Positions 11,468 through 20,592 of a DNA stretch of 64,000 nucleotides are shown here, piece by piece. The DNA is taken from positions 806,001 through 870,000 of the forward strand of contig JAFFJZ010000043.1 of the NCBI GenBank assembly GCA_018340375.1, written 5' to 3'. The position numbers and the translations under genes are program-made. The DNA is from Gonatopus flavifemur (Eukaryota; Arthropoda; Insecta; Hymenoptera; Dryinidae). Positions within the stretch are counted from its first letter, which is position 1. Every line of letters starts with the position of its first letter. The notes beneath the pieces are model-generated. The model was given only the letters and a program-made list of their open reading frames with translations. It did no database searches and had not been told where the DNA came from.

Positions 11468-11480
11468 TGTCACGTCTAGA
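11290..11480 (+). pseudogene. C-terminal fragment of the same unidentified protein, right copy
   Basis: This is the plus-strand copy of the 11031-11240 fragment, with the same GAPLTEPVGIPKEKQNDLNY core and MKYLSPKGKEFFDAL, but it diverges after DAL (CHV then stop at about 11477). The two copies differ at several positions, for instance L/S and K/E, so the duplication is not brand new. It is truncated and non-functional. Confidence 0.45.
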
Positions 11481-11792
11481 ACTTTTGAAAGTCCTTGACG
11501 CTACTGCGGGGTTAAAGGATCGTAGAATTCGAAATTTGATTTCTAAAACCCTTTGTTTGTAGAGTTCCCCGTTTTAGTGATCATGCAAGGACCGGGGATT
11601 TAGAGATTCTGAGACGATTATAATGTATATATATATATATTTGTGTGAGGTTGTTGAATTTTCACGTTTCTAGTATCGAATGATTCGTTGATTCTTGTAT
11701 TTGAATTTGAATCCCGCGGGTCGATCTATTTGCATAGATCGCAATCCGCAGGCTGATTGATGCAATTGATTTAGGGTGACAACGGTGTACCC

Positions 11793-11896
11793 TGTGTGTA
11801 CACTGACCTAATGTTGTGATAGAAATGTCATAACACTTGTGTGTACGCTAACCTCATGTTATGTTAGAAATGTCATAACATTTCTGTGTACGTGTA
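11793..11896. repeat. 45-bp tandem repeat, 2.3 copies
   Basis: The phrase TGTGTACxCTxACCTxATGT recurs at 11795 and 11840, and its start recurs at 11885. Each unit includes AGAAATGTCATAACA. It lies just upstream of the GTAAGT that would end a 5' exon of the plus-strand spliced ORF, so it may be part of a leader or promoter. Confidence 0.65.
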
Positions 11897-12000
11897 TGCG
11901 TATGAAAGTGTAGGGTAAGTATTTCAAATATTAAGGTGAGTAATTTTAATTAAGATTTAATTAATGGATCCAAATCTATATTTGTTCCTTTTCTATTCAG

Positions 12001-12602
12001 ATGTGGAAAGATAAGGAATAAATGTGGGTACTTTAACGAAGAAGTAAACCTCGAGATGGGAAAAGTCTTCTTCGATGGAGTTCAGCGTAGGAATCAGTTC
12101 CAAGGTAAGTCTTAATGTAACATATACATCTCAACTCCCTATTTCAATAGAATCGCATGAATGCATTACATTCACTCATTGGGTTCTTTAGGGTATTGTA
12201 TATTTCAATACTTGTTCAAGAAGGGGGGTAGTCGATATACTTGTTCTGTATATTTTGTATGTTTTCAACTTTAATTCTAATTACTATTGGGTTTTTCATT
12301 TGCTGTAAGATGTACTCTTCTTGACTCGTCCCCTGCTACCTTTGGATTTATACCAGCGAGTAGCAATAAGAGTCATCAAGTTGGTATCATCGAAACAGGT
12401 ACGTATGAGTGTATTATGCTAGTATGAGTAAATTGGGTTGTTTTAGTTGTAGAAAGTTTCATATGTTATGAGAGTCTTATATTGTATTATAATATAATGA
12501 TTGTTTCAGTTTCCTGGAGAATTACTTCATCGACTGACTTCGGTTCTGCCTTCTGCCCTTAGTAACTTGAAGAACATCCAGCGTCACCAAGTTCTTGGGT
12601 GA
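12001..12602 (+). CDS. Possible spliced small ORF inside the 9-kb unit
   Basis: Three stretches are bounded by splice signals: 12001-12104 (TATTCAG in, CAAG-GTAAGT out), 12310-12398 (GCTGTAAG in, AACAG-GTACGT out) and from 12510 (GTTTCAG in). Joined, they keep one frame open for about 94 codons to a TGA at 12600-12602. The first in-frame ATG is at 12056 (GAG ATG G context), giving about 75 residues: MGKVFFDGVQRRNQFQ, then a leucine-rich middle, then QRHQVLG. The exons are richer in GC than the introns. Weaknesses are out-of-frame ATGs at 12001 and 12022, an acceptor ending in AAG, and no recognised family. A further intron may lie in the 3' part (ATAG-GTAAAA near 12625, TTTTTCAG near 12702). 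Confidence 0.35.
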
Positions 12603-13129
12603 TAAAATGTGCAATCTCCAGATAGGTAAAAACAGTATCAATTATAACATTACATGTAACCTTTCCTCGTAATAAAGTTCTCATGTGAATTAATTTTTCA
12701 GATATTGGATTCCATGACGCTGGGATTTATGTATCGTCAACCAGGGAGGATCTCTCTCTCTGAGAAGGTTTGGATAGAGCCGTTGGATTCCAACCTCCTT
12801 CCTCCTTGAAGAATTCAATTGGACCGTTAACTCTTTCTTCTGCCTTGACATGATGTTTTAAGGGTAGTGCACTGACATTGATCAATTCATTTACCTGTCT
12901 ATACTCTTGGAAATTAGGACTTCTGGTTCAGTGTTGATGCATGTAAAAAGGTGACATTCTTATGTGTTAAAAGTTGAGTGAAGTGAAATTTTTCAATAGC
13001 GACTCTCTTAAGTCGTTACACATAGTTTTGTAGATTCAGTGTTCTGGTGTAGTGTGTTATCCTTTTGTGATTTCTTACAATCTTTTGTGTTATTAATGAT
13101 CAATGTAAGAGGTTTTAAAAGTGTACAAG
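12603..13129. other. Non-coding stretch after the possible spliced ORF
   Basis: It contains an acceptor-like TTAATTTTTCAG at about 12702 followed by a GC-richer segment to about 12840, which could be a 3' UTR exon. After that it is AT-rich sequence leading into the tandem array. No ORF is called. Confidence 0.35.
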
Positions 13130-14330
13130 TGCTCGTTCTAAATTGAAGAAAATTTATAAGTTTGAGTTTATAGTGGTCAGTGTTAACCTTCCGGGTATTG
13201 ATTTAAACATCTTATGAGTGATCTTTCCATTAATTGTGGTGATTTAGTTCAATTCCGTGGAGTGATTCTAGTTTGTGTACCGAATTTTAGAAGTTTGAAG
13301 TGATGAAAAATATCAGAAAACGCTTTTGAGGTTGCGACGACAAGAAAAATAAAGTAGTGTGGTTTCAAGTTGAATGAATTAAGTGTGTGTAGTGATTGTA
13401 AGTCGTTTTGTTAAGCCTGTAGGGCTTAGACAAGGTTGTTCACCAAATTACAGACAATTCGAAGTGACAGTTTCGTCACTGAGTACATTTTAAATTGTAA
13501 TTTCTCAAAAGACGAGAACATAAATTTTCCAGAATTGTGTTTTACGGATGTGTAGTGTTTGCAATTGACTTGGTTGAGACTGTGGCATCAAGATAAACTA
13601 TCATACCAAATCATAGACAATTCGAAGTGACAGTTTTGTCACTGAGTGCATTTTAAATTGAGATTTTGCAAAAAACGAAAACTTTAATTTTTAAGTTTTG
13701 TGTTTTACGGATGTATAGTGTTTCATAGTGATTTATTCTGTGCTGTGAAGTGGTGTTTAGTGTAGTTGTGGAGTTTGATGAAGTTTAGAATGATGACAAC
13801 TGTCATAAATCGCTTTTGAGGTTGCGATGACAAAAATTCCGAGTAGTATATTCTCGGGTTTAATGAATTGAGTGTGTGTAGTGTTTGGAAATGATTTGGC
13901 TAAGTCTGTGGCATCAAAGTGAACTATTATACCAAATTACAGACAATTCGAAGTGACAGTTTCGTCACCGTGTACATTTTAAATTGTGAATTTTCAATAG
14001 ACGAGAAGTTTAATTTTCAAGTTTTGTGTTCTACGGATGTGTAGTGTTTTATAATGATTTATTCTGTACCGTGGAGTGATGTTTAGTGTAGTTGTGGAAT
14101 TTGAACAAATTTGAAGTGACAGAACTGTTTAGAAGTTCAGTGTTATGTTTGCGGTTATTGAAAAACCGTGAACTTTTTCCTACAAGTTCAGTGTCTTAGT
14201 GAAGTGATGCGTTATAATTGATTTGAACTGGTTAACAGTGATATTTTCAAGTAGTTTAGACGATTCAAATGAACTAGAAATGATAATTGTATTATAAGAT
14301 GCTTTATAAGGTGCAGAAACAGATAACCGT
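13130..14330. repeat. Tandem array 1, period about 163 bp
   Basis: The anchor phrase TTYGAAGTGACAG or a close variant occurs at about 13294, 13458, 13621, 13784, 13948, 14110 and 14275, giving spacings of 160-165 bp. Units also share TTTTACGGATGTGTAGTGTT and a GAGGTTGCGAYGACAA segment. Units are diverged (perhaps 60-85 percent alike by eye), so the array is old or under loose constraint. It lies downstream of the possible plus-strand ORF and of the minus-strand gene's poly(A) signal. Confidence 0.7.
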
Positions 14331-14560
14331 GAACTAATTTCTGTATTTTTCAGGTTCTCGTGTAGCGATGAGAGGTGTTTCTGGATTAGGTATTCGTGAA
14401 GGAATTGTGTACTGATTTTTGGTTTCCCTGTGTGGAGGGTGATACCTCGTCTTAAGGGTAAATTTATCATTAATTGTTTTTCACAATATTTGATTCAAAT
14501 TAAGAACATGATTATAACTAATTTTATTTTTGGTTACAGGAAATAAGACCGTACACACAT
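14331..14560. other. Spacer with plus-strand splice-like sites
   Basis: TGTATTTTTCAG at about 14354 and TTTTTGGTTACAG at about 14540 look like plus-strand acceptors, so array 1 might be intronic or UTR sequence of a longer plus-strand transcript. No long frame is present. The minus-strand poly(A) signal of the adjacent gene also falls here (AATAAA, around 14524-14529). Confidence 0.3.
14520..14535 (-). terminator. Poly(A) signal of the minus-strand gene
   Basis: On the minus strand this reads CCAAAAATAAAATTAG, with a canonical AATAAA about 120 nt past the stop codon at 14652, a normal distance for a short 3' UTR. Confidence 0.5.
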
Positions 14561-14651
14561 TTACATTTACATAAAACAACATGGACCACAGAGATTCTAA
14601 ATTACCATCGACTATCCTTTGACATTGAGGACATCAATTTACATTCCCTGC

Positions 14652-15228
14652 TCATAATTCGCATGGGATTCTGGAAATACAAAAAACCGGCTGGGATTTA
14701 TTATTCCCTATTTCCCTATACTCGGCAATCTTCTGCCTCGTCCAAGGAGAAGGAGGACGGAGAGGAGTAAATCTAAACTTCGCGAAATTTAACGGATAAT
14801 TAATCTCGCGTCGCCTAGCTTCTAATAAATTTAGATCTCTTTTGTCCCTAGTCTGGTTGGTGGCGAATTTCTTCCTTGCCCTTTCCGTAGGGAAGAGGAG
14901 ACCGTTCTCCTCGTTTATTTGTCGATTTCGGATCCTCTCGCGAATTATTTTGATCCGGTCCTCGACTTCCTCTAAATCGAGGGACTTTAAATTTTGCACT
15001 AGAAGAGAAGAAGGGAAAACACGAAAACTTGATTTGAATAGCTACACTCGATCGCTCGATATTGATGGTAAGAGAGAATTCAAACGAAATTGAAATTGTT
15101 ACGCGAAAAGTAAATTTATGCAACACAAAAACAGATGATTTTTCTCGATAAACTGGTTCACTTGAAAGAGTTGATTATATCTGGGAATACTATGCAAGTA
15201 TTTCAGAGTTAATCAACTCACAAGACAT
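14652..15228 (-). CDS. Intron-containing gene of unknown function inside the 9-kb unit
   Basis: The coding part is split. An ATG at 15226-15228 starts the frame at the very end of exon 2 (ATGTCTT then donor GTGAGT). After a 223-nt intron with the acceptor CCCTTCTTCTCTTCTAG, the frame continues from 14998 to a TGA at 14652, giving about 117 residues. The protein begins MSLQNLKSLDLEEVEDR. It is highly charged, with a probable helix or coiled coil (EDRIKIIRERIRNRQ) and Arg-rich stretches, then a proline-rich segment (RPPSPW) and a tail with two cysteines. No signal peptide or membrane segment is seen. The exon is GC-richer than its surroundings. The splice phases fit exactly. I do not recognise the family; a basic charged protein of this size could bind nucleic acid, but that is speculation. 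Confidence 0.6.
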
Positions 15229-15589
15229 AATTCGTAATAAATCCACCGCAAATATAGATTCGCTCGAATTTGTTACGAATCTGGTCTTGATTTCTGCGAT
15301 ACACTTGGGCGCTTGATAAAATAAAAACACACATGAACGCGGATAATTTTAAATTCAATAGAAAATACTTACTGGTATTAGATTTTAATTTTTTGTTGAA
15401 AAGAAAAAGAAATAGAATTGTTGTTGAACGCACGAAAATTGAAACTCGAGGTTTAAATTTCACGAATACTTTCGGTTGAATTGTACAATTATTTTCGAAG
15501 ATTTGTGATAGTCTTGAAAACTATGGACTATTCCAAGATTTTCACAGGAGGTGGTAGTTTTAGTCGCGATAGAAATCTGAACTGAAACT
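15222..15589 (-). other. 5' UTR exons of the minus-strand gene
   Basis: Exon 1 runs from an initiator at about 15589 to the donor CCA-GTAAGT at 15373. A short intron follows (15294-15372) with the acceptor TATCGCAG. Exon 2 covers 15293-15222 and ends with the first seven coding bases. An upstream alternative acceptor (CCCAAG) is possible. Confidence 0.45.
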
Positions 15590-15628
15590 GAATTGAGCTG
15601 CCCAGCCTTTTGGGCCTATATTTAAGGG
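15585..15628 (-). promoter_or_regulatory. TATA-like box and initiator of the minus-strand gene
   Basis: On the minus strand, CCCTTAAATATAGG is followed about 30 nt later by AATTCAGTTTCAGTT, which contains TCAGT, the arthropod initiator consensus. The order and spacing fit an RNA polymerase II core promoter for the exon that ends at 15373. Confidence 0.5.
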
Positions 15629-15629
15629 C

Positions 15630-16089
15630 TGTCCCCCTCTCCGATTTTCCTTCCCGATGGACGCTTCCTAATCTTGTTTTCCTATAGTTCCTCCGTCTTT
15701 TCGTTTAGGGAAAGGGATACGGGTTCTCCAAGTTTCGATTATCGATACGCGCATTCCTGTGTTCGTTGGAAAATGTGTGCATGGGTTGCTATGTGTAAGA
15801 GAGAGATAGGGATATCCATTTCTTACACGTAGGACTTATTTCTATTTCTATTTTCTTTAGTTTAGTATAATTATTGGTTTTAATTATTGAATTTCAGTAT
15901 TGTTGTTATTCCTAACGCTTCTCACTTATGTTTATAGTTAGTTACATTTGTTGTTGTTTCTCTATAGAGGTTAGGGGGACCAATTTGGCAGTATTTTATT
16001 TCTATGTTTAATAGAAAAATAATTGGTGGTTTGTATGTATATACACGTGTGTATATGATATAACATAATAGTATTTTCAGCAGGTAATA
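15630..16089. other. Upstream region of the minus-strand gene
   Basis: This contains CT-rich and A-rich stretches. An inverted pair, TATGTGTAAGAGAG near 15800 and CATTTCTTACACGTA near 15820, could form a hairpin. No open frame of note. Confidence 0.35.
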
Positions 16090-17220
16090 GTTTTGGAGTG
16101 GCAGTTTGTGAAGAAACTGTATTTTCATTCTGCGATTCTTGAGCTAAATTTTCTAGGTTTTCATAGTTTTGATATTATAAAGTAGTTCCAGCGGTTTTAT
16201 TCGGTTGTGTTGAGTGCTTATAACATGTGTATCAAGTGTTAGAAGATTTGAGGTGGTACCTTATGAAGAAAGTGAATTTTTGTTCTGCGACTTAGTGAAA
16301 ACCGCAAACTTATTCTTGTGTCTTTATATTCTAGTGCAGTGAATCATCTTTTAGTGGGATTATTTGTTCATTTAGAGTAAGTGTGACTTCCACATCGAAT
16401 CCTAAAAGGTTTGAAGTGGAAGTTTTGAAGAAAACTATATTTTTGATCTACGACTCAATGAATTGCAATTTGAACTTGACGTATCCGCATAATTTCTGTT
16501 GTGGAGAATTTTCCTAATAGTCTCATTTGACTGTGTAATATGATGACAGAGTGTATTTAAAATTTTAAAGGATTTGAGGTGGTAGATTTTTTGAAAACTC
16601 TATTTTGTATCTGCGGCTCTCAGAGTCGCTTAGCTTGTTTTTAAAGTTTTGGTTATTTTGATATCGTGGAATAGTTATAATGGTCCTATTCCATTGTTTA
16701 ATATGATTATGGTTTGTAAATACATTCTCAAAAGATTTGAGGTGGTAGATTTTTGTAAACTCTATTTTGTATCTGCGACTCTCAGAGTCGCTTAGCTTGT
16801 CTTTAGAGTTTTGGTTATATTGGTATCGTGGAATAGTACCAATGGTCCTATTCTATTGTTTAATATAATTGTGGTTCATAAATGAATTCTCATAAGATTT
16901 GAGGTGGTGGATTTCTAGAAATTGTGTGTTTTGTGGTTGCGACTCTCAAAATTACTATAGTAATTTTGCAATTTTCGTAGTTTTTATATTGGAAATTGTT
17001 TCTAATGTTTTGATTTAAACATTTATGGCAATTATACCTTGTGCTTCAAATATTAAAGTATTTGAAGTGCAAGTTTTATTTGGATGTGAAATTTAACTCT
17101 GCGATTCTATGAGTCGCAACCTTTTGTTTGTACATTTTTGCAACCTGAGTGTCATAAGAGGTTTTCAATGGTTATATTTAGTTAATTATGATGATTTGAA
17201 TGAATTTTTCAATGTAAGTT
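16090..17220. repeat. Tandem array 2, period about 163 bp
   Basis: Variants of TTTGAGGTGGTAGATTTTT or TTTGAAGTGNAAG recur near 16093, 16246, 16419, 16568, 16735, 16899 and 17062 (spacings 149-173, mostly about 165). Each is followed some 35-45 bases later by CTGCGACTC or TGCGATTC. The arrangement TTTGAAGTG, gap, TGCGAY is shared with array 1, so both arrays appear to be one family in the same orientation, flanking the minus-strand gene. Confidence 0.7.
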
Positions 17221-17995
17221 TGTGCATTTTCTTTGTCTTTGAATTTTTGAAATATTTCCTGTAAAAAAAAAAAAGGGGCAGATAAATGCAGGGTTATTTC
17301 ATAGTGTTTGAGGTTTCTCCTGCACATCTGTTTTATTGGTTTGTTTTATGACAAGGTCTTGGTATTTCTTTGGTTTCTTCCATCGTTGTCATTTCTATTG
17401 TGAGGCCAGATTTCAAACCTCGATTACTTTACTGCTGATTTTTAATTTCATTTAGTGCTGCAGTACTTTTATTACGGTGATGGGTTTTATCCTTTTTGAA
17501 TATCAAAGGGGGTTCGACTGTAATAAGGTCGAGTTTTAATTGATGACCGTTAGATTTTCTATCGGGCTGCAATCGAGTATTGAAATCTTATTCTCTTCAA
17601 GGTTTGGCAACGCTGGGTATGACCATTTGTTTCCTTGTGTATACTCTCCTTTTTTTTATATGCGTTTTCACCATAGCATTCTCGACGCCTGCTCGACAAC
17701 GGATTTCTTTATCGAGGGTGGTCAGAGTATCCTTGGTTTGTTTGGAATAGATAAAAAAAAGGTTATTCATAGAGATTCTTGGAAACAAACAGATGTAGGA
17801 AATACCAGTCCCTTGTAATTCGTTGGATTTCGGTACGAGGAACTATTTCGTATTTTTTCGTTTCATGTGAAAATATGCGTACATATTTTCGGTCATCATA
17901 TTCCTTCAAACCATAGAGAGGAGAAAAGAAAGGGAAGAGAGAAAAGAAAAAAAATATATATATATATAAGTAAAAGACGTGATTACGTCACAATT
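17221..17995. other. Sequence between array 2 and the right TIR
   Basis: A plus-strand frame from ATG 17543 to TAA 17818 (about 91 codons, starting MTVRFSIGLQSS) is open but matches nothing I recognise and lacks other support. A poly-A run at 17264-17276 and an (AT)n tract near 17953 are present. Treated as non-coding for now. Confidence 0.3.
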
Positions 17996-19074
17996 AATAG
18001 CTAAAGTTGGGGAAAAGGTGTAAAAATAATCGATTTGTGAAAGGCACAACATCACAAAGTTAATTGCAAACGTATAAGGAAAATGTATTATAAAATGTAT
18101 TGTTTAAAAAACAATACATGTATTGTTTGTTTGTTGTATAATGTGTTGTTTAAAAAATTTGATACTTTATGTAATACAGGCCATGTGAATTTATTCAAAT
18201 ATACTTATGATACTCATGAAAATACAAGTGTTTTGATAAAAATTTTTGTGTACAAAATCTAATTATCGCAAGATAAGAAACTTTTGTTGTCAAGAAAATG
18301 TTTCTCTTTGGTCAATGGTATTTCCATACTAACGTTATAAACAATTGAATTGTTCATTCAAGAGAAATGAATACAGAATCCTGCGAAAATAGTTCGATAT
18401 TCGAATTTTCTGACCCCAAAAACATAAACCCAGGTTCAAATATTGAGCGAACACAATCTTTCCTACGGATCTTGATATTTAATTGATGAATGACGCAAAA
18501 TGGTGAAAAATTTCGGGCGCGCGTTAATAAATGAACCGCTGTATTTCGCGAACTAAGAGTCCAATCGATCTGAAACTTTCCACAAAGTTTGTCCATATAC
18601 TAGTGGACAACTTTATCGCTGGAAGTTTTTTGTAGCTCATACTTCCCCTGACACTTTTTCAATGCAAAGCATGGAAAACAGGGTTTTCACTTCGGATTAA
18701 AAAATTGGTGATTTATCATCAACTTCTATGAATTTTTTATACACTGTTGTCTTCAGGGAAGTCTTAAGAATCAGAATCCGGAAGAATCATCAAGATACAT
18801 CGAAGAATGACCGAGTTTGAACGAGTTCAATATTGGGAAACATTGATTTGTGGTGCGGAAGAATAGATAGTTTTTATTTTTTTTCTCGAAAACTACTGAT
18901 CCTAGAAAAAAATCGTCACCGGAGACTCATATTCATTTTTCAAGCTCTATTGTCCAGTATTCCTAGATTTTCGAAATTCCGAATTTTTTTTTCGATCCTT
19001 GACGTCATGGATTGGACAATACTTATGCCGCTTCTCGAGCGCCTACGTGGTTATTGCATGGGGACCCTCAATTG
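17996..19074. repeat. Right terminal inverted repeat
   Basis: This is the inverse of 10079-11060. It carries about 95 extra bases at roughly 18770-18868 that are absent from the left TIR. The inner edge encodes LIAKVGEKV and a stop on the plus strand (ending at about 18021), the counterpart of the left TIR's coding end. Otherwise the two TIRs differ by only scattered substitutions. Confidence 0.8.
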
Positions 19075-19794
19075 TAATAAACATTGTGTATTCCGTGAAC
19101 ATTGTTTGAAAGCTGACCTGAACCAATCCAACGGAACACTTATCGATCATTATTGGAGTAGCCAATGTGTTTCTCAGCTAAACGATGAACTGTTTTTTGA
19201 GACTGGAAAATTAAGCCTTCAATCGAAAAGAGGTGAAGGAAAAAAGTTCGCAGTTCATCCTCAACACACTGATGAAAGGCGAAAAGCTGGTTCTGAGACA
19301 CTTTGCATACACATTTTTTGACAAGTGCGCATTTGTAGAGGAATATTGAAATTCACCTTTTCCAAATTCATCTGCCGCTCGGCTCTTTTTGCACGTGGCG
19401 ACTTTTTTATGCTTTGGGGCTGGCTTAGTTAAACACGTTGAACCTGATGTAAAAATCACAGGTCGATTATGGGAACAAGATTATAGGATGTCATAGCATC
19501 CAAATACACTTCAATCAACATTACAGGTGAAAAAACCAATATCCTCTCAATATTTTCGTTTGAAAGTTTTAAATCACACAGAAATGAAGACATGAATTCA
19601 ACTTTCTTTTATGCACCTGTTCAAATTTCTGTTATCAATGTTATTTGAAAAAAAAGTTACAAGCTTCCATATCTCTAGCAACCACACCAAAAAGAATCAC
19701 TATCTTATGATTCTCAAAGATTGACATATTAGTGAAAGAAAAAAATAGGCAATCTTTCATTGATGAAGTGAGAAATGGATACAGATATACAAAG
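19075..19794. other. Intron remainder, no gene seen
   Basis: This belongs to intron 2 of the DUF4806-like gene, between the 9-kb unit and exon 2. An open frame runs from the TIR into this sequence (to 19321) but has no codon or splice evidence of being real. Confidence 0.4.
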
Positions 19795-20013
19795 TACCGT
19801 AAAACGGGGTGAATGGAATCATTGAGGCGAATGGGATCACGTAACGAAAAACACGTTAAATAAATTCGTAATCGGTTTTTTAGATGATAAAAGTGTTAGA
19901 TGGTGAGCACTCACTATTCCTATTGATCTAATAATAAGTTATCACTTCATTTAGCATCTGTTTGGGTGATCCTATTCACCTCAGGATGATCCTATTCACC
20001 CCGTTTCACGGTA
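19795..20013. mobile_element. About 215-bp MITE with TA target site
   Basis: TACCGTAAAACGGGGTGAAT at the left is inverted at the right (TATTCACCCCGTTTCACGGTA). GATCCTATTCACC is additionally repeated twice inside. The TA at both outer edges suggests a Tc1/mariner-type target duplication. It lies just downstream of exon 2. Confidence 0.75.
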
Positions 20014-20077
20014 TCAGAATGCACTCGTGTCAAATCATCAATTTGTTATTATGAAACATTGAAAACACATACAATAC

Positions 20078-20322
20078 CTTTATCGTGAGATGATGGTATT
20101 GGAACAGAACAACTTGAGTCTATTTTATTCTGCGAATGTTTTGGTAATGGTTCATCGTCACTGGAGTAATTTCTTTTCGCTCTGTTATGTCTTGATTTTT
20201 TCAAATCATCAGTACACTCTGCTTCGGAATCTTTTTTATAAATATTCAATCTGTTGTAGGCATCCCACAATGAATCTGATTGAGACGGGTTGTCCATATA
20301 TGAATGATTAGATGATGTGTAG
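20078..20322 (-). CDS. DUF4806-like gene, exon 2
   Basis: The acceptor is CAATTTTCAAAG and the donor is AAAG-GTATTG. The frame includes MDNPSQSDSLWDAYNRLN and a charged, serine-rich continuation ending SSHDK. Its exit phase matches exon 3, but its entry requires two bases from exon 1 while exon 1 supplies one. Confidence 0.5.
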
Positions 20323-20375
20323 CTTTGAAAATTGATACATTGAATACATAATGATAAAATACCACGTTTCCTTAC

Positions 20376-20592
20376 CAGTTCGTAATATTACTTTTGAAAT
20401 TTCCCATTCCAACCAATCACTTTGTGGAGTTTCCATAATTCTCACAGCCTTATCGAAGTTTTTCCTCTCATAGTTGGGAGCTCGACAATATTAATCGTCA
20501 ATAAACCATTTGTGAGGAATAACTTCAACAGTATGGTCCATAAATTCGGTAACAGCATAATCAAAACTGTCTCCATTATTATTAGTTGACAT
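20376..20592 (-). pseudogene. DUF4806-like gene, exon 1, with in-frame stop
   Basis: The exon starts at the ATG at 20590-20592. It reads VTEFMDHTVEVIPHKWFIDD, then TAA, then YCRAPNYERKNFDKAV and a W..W segment up to the donor ACTG-GTAAGG. This is the recognisable N-terminal module of DUF4806-type proteins, with valine-rich strands, a tryptophan, and a cysteine-aromatic pair. The TAA sits between the tryptophan and the cysteine, where intact family members have a sense codon. A sequencing error, read-through or true decay could explain it. The phase mismatch to exon 2 favours decay. Confidence 0.6.

Larger units (their letters stand above)
10079..19074. mobile_element. 9.0-kb unit with about 1-kb terminal inverted repeats
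   Basis: Bases 10079-11060 and 17996-19074 are nearly identical in inverted orientation, starting CAATTGAGGGTCCCCATGCA at each outer edge. The unit lies entirely inside intron 2 of the DUF4806-like gene. In order it contains: the left TIR, a palindrome with a C-terminal coding fragment, a possible plus-strand spliced ORF, a 163-bp-period array, a minus-strand spliced gene, a second array of the same period, and the right TIR. Target duplications are unclear: TATTA lies near both ends but is offset by a 4-base GGAT on the left. No full transposase is present, so this copy is probably non-autonomous. TIR length resembles Maverick, foldback or other large DNA transposons, but no family was recognised. 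Confidence 0.75.
2003..20592 (-). pseudogene. DUF4806-like gene, five exons, probably broken
   Basis: Exons read on the minus strand: 20592-20376, 20322-20078, 8982-8857, 8788-8537 and 2235-2003. Exon 1 starts at an ATG and has the layout known from insect DUF4806 proteins: an acidic VEVIPHKWF-type beta strand, then C, then W..W. Exons 2-4 encode a serine-rich, charged linker. Exon 5 has the FPLKT motif that opens the DUF4806 domain. Every intron has GT-AG ends, and phases agree from exon 2 to exon 5. Two defects affect exon 1: an in-frame TAA shortly after the first W, and a one-base phase mismatch with exon 2 across a 53-nt intron. The C-terminal exon was not found. Proteins of this family have no settled biochemical role. 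Intron 2 contains the 9-kb long-TIR unit. Confidence 0.6.

Noticed and set aside
17543..17818. 91-codon plus-strand ORF as a third gene of the 9-kb unit
   Set aside because: It is open and has an ATG, but there is no splice, promoter or family evidence. Listed only as part of the spacer.
10079..19074. Polydnavirus segment or Maverick/Polinton
   Set aside because: No polymerase B, integrase, capsid or viral-type gene was recognised and no direct-repeat junctions were seen. Only TIR length is compatible.
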